DNA of 64,000 nucleotides, taken from NCBI GenBank assembly GCA_038503075.1, contig JBCAML010000003.1:2108001-2172000 (forward strand), read 5' to 3'. Within the stretch, counting starts at the first letter, position 1, and each line of letters starts with the position of its first letter. Shown in pieces: positions 50,632 through 59,102 of this stretch. This DNA comes from Gyromitra esculenta (Eukaryota; Ascomycota; Pezizomycetes; Pezizales; Discinaceae). The notes under the pieces were generated by a model that worked only from the letters and a program-made list of their open reading frames with translations, had not been told where the DNA came from and searched no databases. The translations under genes and the position numbers were made by a program.

Positions 50632-51148
50632 CAGTCTCGTTCGAAAAGTCTTGGCACCCCTCGTCTCTATTAAGCACGACTACCGACGGATTGAGGCTAT
50701 AATTTTTGTAGAAGATAGTTATGTGAGGAAGTTAGATGTTACTCAGCATCTGAGGATCTCCATAGTTTTCCACCCTTTTGAATTACTGTTTTTTGGTTCG
50801 ATTCGTAGCTATTTACTCATGTCGCCAGATTTATAATGCCGGATGACTAAAGTCTGACTATGGATATTGAGTGCGAAAATGGGTCCCAGACACCGGTGAA
50901 ACCCCTACAGGAAGCTAGATTCTTCAACAACCACAAGGTATAGAAAACTATAATAACTAAGATACATTGTCTAAAGCGTATTGAAGTTGCTGCCGCTCTC
51001 AAAATGCTACTTTTTGCTGTATCTCATACCACAGACATGATAATTCCGACCTTAGTCAGAATTTAGTCATCCGGCATTATAAATCTGGCGACATGAGTAG
51101 TTTATTATCAACGATTAATAGGGTGCCAGGATTTTGCGAACGTGACTG
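50632..51148. repeat. TA-inserted element with CAGT termini, host of a nested MITE
   Basis: The left end at 50632 begins CAGTCTCGTTCGAAAAGTCT and the right end at 51148 is its inverse with a few mismatches (28-bp arms, about 4 differences, both running to GGCACCC). TA precedes the left end; the right side reads CA, one mutation away from TA. CAGT ends are typical of pogo/Fot1-type Tc1-mariner elements. It is 517 bp but holds a second 282-bp element, so the original was about 235 bp. No transposase is present. Confidence 0.75.
50816..51097. repeat. nested MITE with 46-bp terminal inverted repeats
   Basis: The left end begins CTCATGTCGCCAGATTTATA at 50816 and the right end at 51097 is its inverse. 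The arms agree over about 46 bp with one mismatch. TA lies on both sides (50814-50815 and 51098-51099). It sits inside the element at 50632-51148, so it arrived later. The near-perfect arms suggest a young insertion. Confidence 0.9.
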
Positions 51149-51242
51149 CACCTACACAGTAGGCACCTGGCAACGGAGGACACACCAAACAAGAATCAGG
51201 CAACGACAAATGCAAAACAGAACCAGAATTCTCTCTAAAGTA

Positions 51243-51408
51243 CAGTCATTCACGGGGTGATAGCGAATACTGGGTGTTGACGAACAGGGGTTTTGTGGGA
51301 AAGAAAGTTGCCAAGTCGCGGATCTGGGCGGAAACTTCTAGTACTTTATTGGTCCAAATCCCCCTGTTCGTTAACACCCAGTGTTCGCTATCACCCCGTG
51401 AATGACTG
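51243..51408. repeat. CAGT-ended MITE with 48-bp inverted repeats
   Basis: The left arm (51243-51290) starts CAGTCATTCACGGGGTGATA and the right arm (51361-51408) is its inverse with two mismatches. TA flanks both ends (51241-51242, 51409-51410). It is 166 bp with a 70-bp centre. The termini match those of the 50632-51148 element in the first five bases only. Confidence 0.9.
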
Positions 51409-51722
51409 TACAGGAGAATTCCTTGCTACAGAGGACTGTCTTGCTAGTTTTTTATTTTGTGTATCGCCTTCATTGTCTCAACCCACTCATCGCTAAAGTG
51501 AGTCACCAGCTATCTTTGTGTGGGCCGGGTAGCAAATCCTCTGGGCCTGGATATCACTACAGCCTCCGATAGAATTATTGTGGAATTGTGGCAACTCAGG
51601 ATCTAAAGCTTTTATTGGCCTTCCGGGTCCATCGGAAAGATTTTGGCTACGGTATTGGCTGCCCGGGCATTCGCTGACCCTTGTTTTTCTACAATAATTC
51701 TACCAGAGGCTGTACATGTATA

Positions 51723-52000
51723 CTGTCTTTGATCAGCCAACGGCCAGGACCGGCCATTGGTAGGAACACAAGTTTTGATGGGAGAAATTAGAAACTTTGC
51801 GCTTTTGAGCCAGCCCTGGTTTTCGACCAACCAGAAGCTGATCTGCACCAATCAAATTGCTAGAAATCGGAGCTGGATCTATTTGCGCAAAGTCTCTATT
51901 CATTTAGGACTGGTAGGATGATCGATTTTTACCCAACCAGAAGCCTGCGCAAGATTTTCCAGCTGGTGTTAGGTGCTAGCCATTGGCTGACCAAAGATAG
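51723..52000. repeat. diverged MITE carrying a nested 106-bp element
   Basis: The left end begins CTGTCTTTGATCAGCCAACG and the right end is its inverse with about four mismatches over 24 bases (read as CTATCTTTGGTCAGCCAATG). TA flanks at 51721-51722 and 52001-52002. The left flank is itself a TACATGTA (51713-51720). The arms are older than those of neighbouring elements. Confidence 0.7.
51791..51896. repeat. 106-bp MITE, copy 1
   Basis: Termini read GAAACTTTGCGC and GCGCAAAGTCTC, flanked by TA on both sides. The body is nearly identical to 58995-59100, including CCAACCAGAAGCTGATCTGC and TTGCTAGAAATCGGAGCTGG. It is nested inside the element at 51723-52000. Confidence 0.88.
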
Positions 52001-52022
52001 TATGTACTATGGGTGTACCATA

Positions 52023-52267
52023 TATCTCCAAAAGAAAAGCCTGGGCCTATTCCAAAATCCTAGCTAGGAACACTTGCCGGATAGGTAGTTTCTATGCCTT
52101 ATCTAGAGCGATGGATGGCGTTGGGTGGCAAAGACAACATAAATTTTTTTTTTAGGACCAATCATATAGATTCATTTAACAATATCGTATGACAACCACC
52201 ACCATCTTACCCTGTAGTTTGGCCGTATTTTTGGAATAGTTAGGCCCAGGCTCTTCTTTTGGAGATA
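52023..52267. repeat. MITE with about 35-bp inverted repeats
   Basis: The left end begins TATCTCCAAAAGAAAAGCCT and the right end is its inverse with one mismatch and a small indel (GCCTGGGCCTA then TTCCAAAA). TA flanks both ends (52021-52022, 52268-52269). It is 245 bp, only 20 bp beyond the previous element. Confidence 0.85.
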
Positions 52268-52277
52268 TAGAGCACAG

Positions 52278-52363
52278 TAGGTGAAAGTGACGAGAATCTG
52301 ATTAGATAATCTTGCTGTGAGTGCTTTGCATTTATCTAATCAGATTCTCATCACTTTCCCCTA
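52278..52363. repeat. short hairpin element, copy 1
   Basis: This is an 86-bp fold-back: arms 52278-52308 and 52331-52363 share GACGAGAATCTGATTAGATA and its inverse. An inverted second copy lies at 52622-52696, with the same loop (AATCTTGCTGTGAGTGCTTT here, GGGTGC in the other copy). Confidence 0.82.
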
Positions 52364-52621
52364 CACCCGTAGTAGGTTTGAATCCTGGCCAGTGATTTTC
52401 ATATACTGAAGATTGCAAAAAATCGGAACATAAACAGCCATCAGGAAGTTTATAGACCTGTAGCGCTAATGTAACAAAAGTGGTAGGTTTTCAAAAGTAT
52501 TTGGAGGAGACGGTGATCCTTGTTCTTGACTTCTGAGCATCTGTTTCATTTTCTAAGTGGTCACAAATCTTGATCCTAATTCACCCCATTGCCTGTTCCG
52601 ATTTTTACCTCCACACCCGAG

Positions 52622-52696
52622 TAGGGGTAAATGATTAGATAAATGCAAAGCACCCACAGCAAGATTACCTAATCAGATTCTCGTCACTTATCCCTA
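52622..52696. repeat. short hairpin element, copy 2 (inverted relative to copy 1)
   Basis: It reads as the reverse complement of 52278-52363 with a 10-bp deletion in one arm (TAGGGGTAAATGATTAGATA, then TGCAAAGCACCCACAGCAAG). Both copies are followed by CTACACCCGTAGTA. The pair encloses about 260 bp of unique DNA. Confidence 0.82.
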
Positions 52697-52707
52697 CACC
52701 CGTAGTA

Positions 52708-52928
52708 CTCGTGATACAATCGGGTATTCAATGATACAGGGATTCTAATGAAGGGGGATGCCCTATTGGACGAGCAAGACTCAAGGTGGTGATGTATGGA
52801 ACCGCCACTTCGTTGATCAAGCCATTTATGGGAATTTTCGAACCGTTTATACCGCTTCTCACCATGTTCGTCCCATATCTTGATTGGTTCGCATCCCTGT
52901 ATAATTGAATACCCGATTGTATCATGAG
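52708..52928. repeat. MITE with 35-bp inverted repeats
   Basis: The left end begins CTCGTGATACAATCGGGTAT and the right end is its inverse; the arms agree over 35 bp with two mismatches. TA flanks at 52706-52707 and 52929-52930. The right TA is the first base pair of a TACATGTA. It is 221 bp with no coding capacity. Confidence 0.9.
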
Positions 52929-53164
52929 TACATGTAGGTACGTGTACCTACCAGAGGCTTGGATCTTACCACTGAATATACCGCTAGCTAAATACGGTTA
53001 GTATTGGAGTGTGATGATTCGATATATTATTAGTGGGTGAGGCAAGAAAGTAGCACAGGAATTCAAGCCCCTTAACTGCACGAGCTTCGCCCCAACTCGC
53101 ACTGTACTTTTTTGTATAAAGGTTGCCTTGGAATACAGATTCCACAGTTTGCCTTAAAATATTA

Positions 53165-54122
53165 ATGTTCCTCTCAGCCTTGCGGTCAAAACTTCCCCAG
53201 ATGTCCCTCTCAGCCATACAGTCAAAACTCTTATCTCGTCCCCAACCTGTGGGTCTAGTTCCCACTGCAAAGCTCATTGATTGGACCCAAACCCCTCTGG
53301 AGCGCTACTACTCCCAGCCAAAAGTATTTGCCATAGTCATCGACGACCTCTTTACTCAAGAAGAGTGCGAGGATCTAATAGCTCTTGCTCAGTCCGATGC
53401 TGAGGGGTGGGAGCCTGCGCTCGTGAATATTGGGGGCGGCTACCAGAAGATGATATCAAATGTTCGTGACTGCGGAAGGATTATGCGAGACGATTTTGAT
53501 ACTGCAAACTGGATACATGGACGTGTAAAGCCATACTTAGAAGAGGTGATGGTGATTGGGGCTGATTCGGAGAAGTGGGGTTGGATCGCCCCAAGGTGGG
53601 ATCGAAGACGGGAGACACCTACCAATTGGGAAATGACACGGTAGGAAGAACTTATAGTTGCTTAAAACGCTTAGGTCCTGAGTGAAGCTTCTAATGGTAT
53701 TATTTTTGTAGCTTAAACGAGCGACTACGATTTTTGAAGTACAAGGAGAACCAGTACTTCAGACGTAAATACCCGCCTGCCTCTTTCAAACGAGGTTATT
53801 TTTACCCAGGGGACAACTAACTCAATATATAATAGCCCATCAAGATGGTTCATATATCACCCCAGACCAGAGCGAAGTCTCTTTTCTGACGCTTCATCTC
53901 TATCTCAACTCCACGGGTTCCATTTCTGAGCCTGGCAGCCTGAGAGGCGGCGCTACGAGGTTTATGGCCTCTAACGGGGAGCAAACGAGCTACCTAGACA
54001 TCGAAGCGAAACAAGGGAGGGTTTTAATATTTCAGCATGCCCGATTGACCCATTCAGGGGAGGAAGTAACTTCTGGAGTCAAGTATACAATGAGATCAGA
54101 TATTATGTACAGAAAGGTTTGA
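53165..54122 (+). CDS. 2-oxoglutarate/Fe(II) dioxygenase (prolyl-4-hydroxylase type)
   Basis: Three exons: 53165-53640, 53712-53764, 53836-54122 (816 nt, 271 aa). It belongs to the P4Hc class of 2OG-Fe(II) enzymes, which hydroxylate protein or small-molecule substrates. The iron ligands appear after splicing: His178 and Asp180 in FRPHQDGSYITPDQSEVSFL, and His249 in HARLTHSGEEV. Arg263 (KYTMRSDIMY), 14 residues on, fits 2-oxoglutarate binding. GGATRF and KQGRVLIFQH are the usual core strands. There is no signal peptide; the protein is probably intracellular. The start is the first ATG in the frame; a later Met at 53201 is possible. It lies directly after the MITE nest (last element ends at 52928), so its promoter is very short or element-derived. 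Substrate unknown. Confidence 0.9.
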
Positions 54123-55268
54123 GGAAGATGGGAAATTGGATGAGGACTAGCCCTCTTGAATATGTAGGATACTCTATACATCTTTCCTAATAAGTACTTT
54201 CTACTGGTTTTTGTATGTTTCAGAGCCTTTTTTGCTTAGGTTTATCTGGCGGATATACAGGGTGGCTAGTGCCTGTATTCTTACAGACGCACTGGCAAGA
54301 ATATGGTATACCATGGTCCTATTTGGCCAATTTGGTAGTATACATAGCGGGCTCTTTTACCCTTCTCTCATTTCTTTCCTTCCCTTCGTTACCACCCCCT
54401 CCCGCGCTATATATATGACATATTATAAACTCAGAATTAGCAAACGGGGCCGGGATGAGATAGTAGGAGAGTAATGTATAACTACTGACTGAGTGAGCCG
54501 AATAGATCTACGTCTTCTGGTTGAACTTGCTGCCTAGCACCCATTTAATTAGTGAGGATGTGGCATCTTTCTGCTATCCCAGCCCGGCCCCGTTTATTAT
54601 CTCCGATTTTATACAAAATCCCGCTTAGATTGTATATGAAGAAGATTGTGCCTGAATTTTGGATAAAGGTTGATTGCTGCATGTGCGTAGATAGCCGTGC
54701 ATATGGGCCAGTTGCTCATTCATTTGGTTGTTATGTTTTGGGAATCCTATCATCGTGGTAAATATCAGTTGGTCAAAAAAAACCGTTGTCTCAAAATTTG
54801 TCTCAGATAGTTTCCCGATTCGTACAAGAATGACGTCTAGCTAACGTACCTGAGCCAAATGGTAATATGGATAGGCGTATAGAGATGATATAGGTCTCAC
54901 ATTACTTCTATAGTGACTCCACGGAACAAAACCCTGGCACTTCATCTCCACACACCTACCCCCTAGTACTTGATTCAATATCTACCATAAAGCTTGCTAT
55001 GATAAGAGGTGTAATGGTTGGGAGTTGGGATAACCCTAAGAGTCAGGTATTGTACATGTAGATATATAGGTTGTTACTGGAAATAATATACAAAGGCGAT
55101 ATAAGTCCCCTTATTCCGCAAATCACGAGCGGATGTGGTGAACCAAGTGAGATGAAAATATCAAACCAAACCGATGAGATTGATGAAGAATATATTTTAA
55201 AATTACAGTTCTCTAATACTAGAAGCCTATGTGGGTGTTTTCTTTGCTCCTACATACCTACGCGTATA
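54123..55268. other. gap after the dioxygenase gene
   Basis: A hydrophobic open frame at 54215-54418 (start not ATG-supported) follows the dioxygenase. I see no splice partners and do not call it a gene. TACATGTA lies at 55053. A stretch at about 54914-54946 (ACGGAACAAAACCCTGGCAC) resembles the end of the 50632-51148 element. Confidence 0.35.
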
Positions 55269-55769
55269 TTAACACAAATTTTTCCCTCGTAGACAAAATG
55301 CACCCAAAATAGCGAATCCGAAAGAAACCAATGAAAATCGAATAGGGAGCTCAGTAATTGTCCCGCACTTTTCGTTTTTAGAAGCGCCACCTGGGCTACT
55401 AGCCGAATTATCCTTCAAACTATCCGTTAAACTGCCACTAGAACCACTAACTGTACTGTTCATCGCGGCAAGGTTTTGCAAGTACATGTTCCAGCCATAT
55501 TCAGTTCCCTCGATCTTTTGATCTGTCGAATTTCCATTGGTAGTAGCTTCGGATGCAGAAGCATCTGTATCAATTCTAACAGTCTCGAGTATTATGACGT
55601 TTATTTGAAAAATGGAAGTTTCGAGACCCAGGCAAATTGTTTCTGCATTGGTGGGATCGATATGGCCATAACTCAAATGTGCAGCAGAGCGATGCATGAG
55701 ATAAGACTGTTGTGTACGATAACTGTTCTTACAAAAAGCCGTGGCGACACCTTGATCAGTCCGGTTCAT
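55269..55769 (-). CDS. unrecognised open frame with a C-terminal hydrophobic segment
   Basis: A 166-codon minus-strand frame starts with ATG at 55769. The middle is Ser/Thr/Asn-rich with several N-x-S/T sites (NSTDQK, NSTVSGSSGSLTD). It ends with a hydrophobic stretch (RFSLVSFGFAILGAFCL) and a short tail RGKNLC. This is the shape of a cell-surface protein with a GPI signal or one membrane span. I see no signal peptide at this start, so if the gene is real an upstream exon is likely. Family unknown. It could be a pseudogene or chance. Confidence 0.3.
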   Translation of the reverse strand: MNRTDQGVATAFCKNSYRTQQSYLMHRSAAHLSYGHIDPTNAETICLGLETSIFQINVIILETVRIDTDASASEATTNGNSTDQKIEGTEYGWNMYLQNLAAMNSTVSGSSGSLTDSLKDNSASSPGGASKNEKCGTITELPIRFSLVSFGFAILGAFCLRGKNLC

Positions 55770-58700
55770 CTTTGTGGAAGGCCATTTTGGGAGCCCCTTT
55801 TCAGCTAAGCAGTATGCTTTCGTATTCCTGTTCGCATCGGGGGCCCTTTAGGAAGCCACTTCTAGATTTCTAAATAGGGGAATTGGTTCTAAATTAGAGT
55901 CGTCCCTAAAGACGTGACGAAAATGAGTGTGTGATGAATATCACCCAAAATCAATAGAACGCGAAGAAAAAAAACACGAAAGAGCTGTTAGTGCCTATGG
56001 AAAGTAAATGGAAATATCCTGATAGCTCGAAGGGGAAAAACTTTGATTTTATTGAATTTAATTTTTGATTTTCTGGGAAATTCGTCACACTCTTAGTTTC
56101 GTTATACACCTATAGCTAGGAGCGACTCTACTTACGAGTCCTGCAAACAGAAAGTCCAGTACAGATTCTCCTAGATCCGATCCTGTGCCTATTCTTTAGC
56201 ACCATGCTGGGGTATAAAATCTCATCCGCGGGACCCTCCATTATATATACGCCTAGGCCTGTTTTCGGTTATGCAAATTTCTTGAAAAATTTCCTCCCAA
56301 TCATCTAATGAATTTATACACTCTGCTGTACAGAGCTCGCCGAGATCCCTCTGAGTGAAATAACTGGGACCAACCTTCGAGTCTGAAATTTAAAGAGAAG
56401 ATTGGAACACTGTACGGGAACGGCATATGCATATGCAGCACCACATTTCTCGGAAACGATTCCTGCAGGGACAGTGCTGCTGAAATATATGTCCTTTGAG
56501 GTTGAGTTGAAGCTGACTTCAGTTCTGGCTAGGCTGAGAATGGTGGCAAGTACTAGAAAATAAAATAAAACCGCAGGCTATACATTTTGAGACTGCAGCA
56601 ATGCTACAGAAGACTTAAAGCTTTATAAAAAGAAGGACTAGTGACGAGAAAGGAGAGAACCGATAGCCTTAAAAGAGTGTGACCTAGAATAGGGTGCTGG
56701 GGAAGTAGAGCAGGGAAACAATCAAAAAGTGACAATGGTAGATGGAGGATATGCTTTAATATATATGTGTAAAGTTAGCCGCCATCTGATTTCTAGAATA
56801 GCTAAGTTGAGAGCGGCCTATACACTATGGTAATGGCTCGTGGGAGTAGCTACATGTGTTGTTTTTCCTGGTATCCTAAGGCTGTTGCGCCGCCAGCGTT
56901 CCTTCCCCAATCTCTTGTGATTTAAAAACCTGCTGTAGAGGAGTTTTTTGGACCAGGTTTACCTAGACCAAGTTGATCTGAAATACCCAGCGGCTAGCGT
57001 AGAGTAAAACCCATCTAGGATACCATGGGTCATAATATTATACTAAGTGGTGCCCGAAATGGTTAATAGATGCCGTTTTCGGTTCCCTCTTTTCGTCTAA
57101 AATACCCCAAACGAGAATATTGCTACCCTAGCTAGTGCACTCGTTCGCCAGAGTCTATCATCACCAACTGCATGTGTGTAGCCCTCACCTTAAAAGAAAG
57201 TACCTCGATGTGATAATTACATTCGCCAAGTATGTCTCCTACCTGGTTAGAAAAATGTTGATTTTCATTTCCTCCCTACTAGAAATTCATCTGGGACATA
57301 TATACATCGCAAAATTGGTGAACAACAAACTTATCTTTAGTAAAGAAAAAAAAAGTATTTAAATACATGTAGTAAATCACATGTATTATTGTAAGTACTG
57401 CTAGGGCGAATCATATACATTCTGCGAAAAGCATCTATGTTCCTATTTCGGCTCCTCTTTAGAGGTGCATACATAGTTTTAGCTAATGCCTGACTTATAC
57501 GGGGTCCAAATTATAACGCGATTGTTTAGGAGATGCTGTTTTGTTACTGTATTATTTAATATAAGAAAATAGTAGCAATTTCACCCCGCTTTTTCACACT
57601 AAAGGTACGAGATAGCGCTAACATCCTATTAGCCCCGAGTAGATAGCTTTACTTAAAAGTTGGGCTTAAAGTGTAAGTATGAAAGGATTCGAAGTTTTTT
57701 AGCCATCAAACATATGCCCTATTCTATTTTGTAATCTCAACTGAGTTGCGAGAATAAAAAATAAAAGTAAACAATAATGAATAAATTTCGAGTTCCCCAC
57801 TTCGCCGTATAGGTAACCGTCCTCCCCCATCCAATCCCCACGAAACCCTTCGAACTCGAAAAACCACTAGTTAAATATTTCGGTCAAGCTCCATTAGATA
57901 GTTCACTGCTGTACGTAATTTCAGAGTCTTGGATATACCACCATAGAGATAGCAAGTCTTGATAGTCTTGTTCATAAACTGGTCTCTCACCCTCCACTTC
58001 ACAGTACGCCTAACTGCGCATGCCTCATTGATGACCATACAGGCCGGGTTTCGGCGCCCATGAAAGATCCTAATAGCTCTTTCGCCCTCGGGATGAGAGT
58101 TTAGATGTTGCCTTCGGATATTCTCGCAGGAGCTAAAGAGGATACTAAAATACTTCTTTCTAGGGTTTCCACGGCAATGATAGTCCTAGCAACCGCACAC
58201 GAAATTCGAACGGCAGGGGCCAGTGGAAGGGCCAGGTGGTTAGAATTCAAAGTACGCTAGTAAATTTGGGCAGGCGGCTGCCAAAACATGAGTACCGGCT
58301 ACGCGGGCGCTTGGCGGGAATCATCTATCGTATGTTAATTTCTAGATTGGGCTGACCTCGATCAACATTTTAACAGGTAGAAAAATATTCTGCAGTTAAG
58401 AGCTACCCTCGCTTGAGGCAATTATCAAGTGCATGTGGCTCCCACAATTTCTTTCAAAATGTATATTTGTCATTAGTAGAACTCAATTGCTTTGTTCAAT
58501 CAACGAAATAGTTTCTAGCCACTTGTCCATGGCAGCATGGTTAGAATTTTTTTGGCTTTCAAATTTGATGGTTACATGTAGGATTGAAAAAGTTCGATGA
58601 GGGAACCTTGGTCACATCGCTGTTAACATTAGGTGCTGCGGTTAATCTAAAGCAAGCGCAAGCTCTAGTACCTGCAAAGCAGGACTACATGTATATATGG

Positions 58701-58994
58701 GTACCATGTACATGCACGGGTGCAACGTTCGGTTTGGCGCTAGATAAATACATTTACATATTACGGCAGAACGGTACTACATACACGCTAGGGACGCTCC
58801 CTAATATGGGGGCCCCGGGAAGCCTTCGGGTAAGGCTCGAGGACGGAGATTGGTGAGAGACATAAGCCCGAACCCACGGGCACCTGGGAGGTTCTAGAAG
58901 GGTATATACCTGTATATAGACGGGGGCACGCCGCCAGCTTGTAGATAATTAAGTACATGTAATTGATCTCGTTCCTTCTACTATTACAACAATA
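55770..58994. other. 3.2-kb gap
   Basis: AT-rich with no supported gene. TACATGTA lies at 57364, 58573, 58686 and 58954. The frame at 58584-58856 starts with TTG, not ATG, and matches nothing; its right end and the following 60 bases are GC-rich with possible hairpins (AGCC/GGCT and CCCG/CGGG pairs around 58815-58885). Confidence 0.35.
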
Positions 58995-59100
58995 GAGACT
59001 TTGCGCTTTTGAGCTAGTTCTGGTTTTCGACCAACCAGAAGCTGATCTGCACCAATCAAATTGCTAGAAATCGGAGCTGGATCTATTTGCGTAAAGTCTC
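58995..59100. repeat. 106-bp MITE, copy 2
   Basis: Termini read GAGACTTTGCGC and GCGTAAAGTCTC. TA lies on both sides (58993-58994, 59101-59102). It has the same length and orientation as 51791-51896, and nearly the same sequence. It stands alone in unique DNA. Confidence 0.88.
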
Positions 59101-59102
59101 TA

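Noticed and set aside
52366..52392. A GTTTGAATCC motif resembling a tRNA T-arm
   Set aside because: No matching acceptor, D or anticodon arms are nearby, and it lies inside the repeat cluster.
58584..58856. A 90-codon frame with a fairly protein-like composition
   Set aside because: It begins with TTG rather than ATG, contains a TACATGTA, and matches no family.
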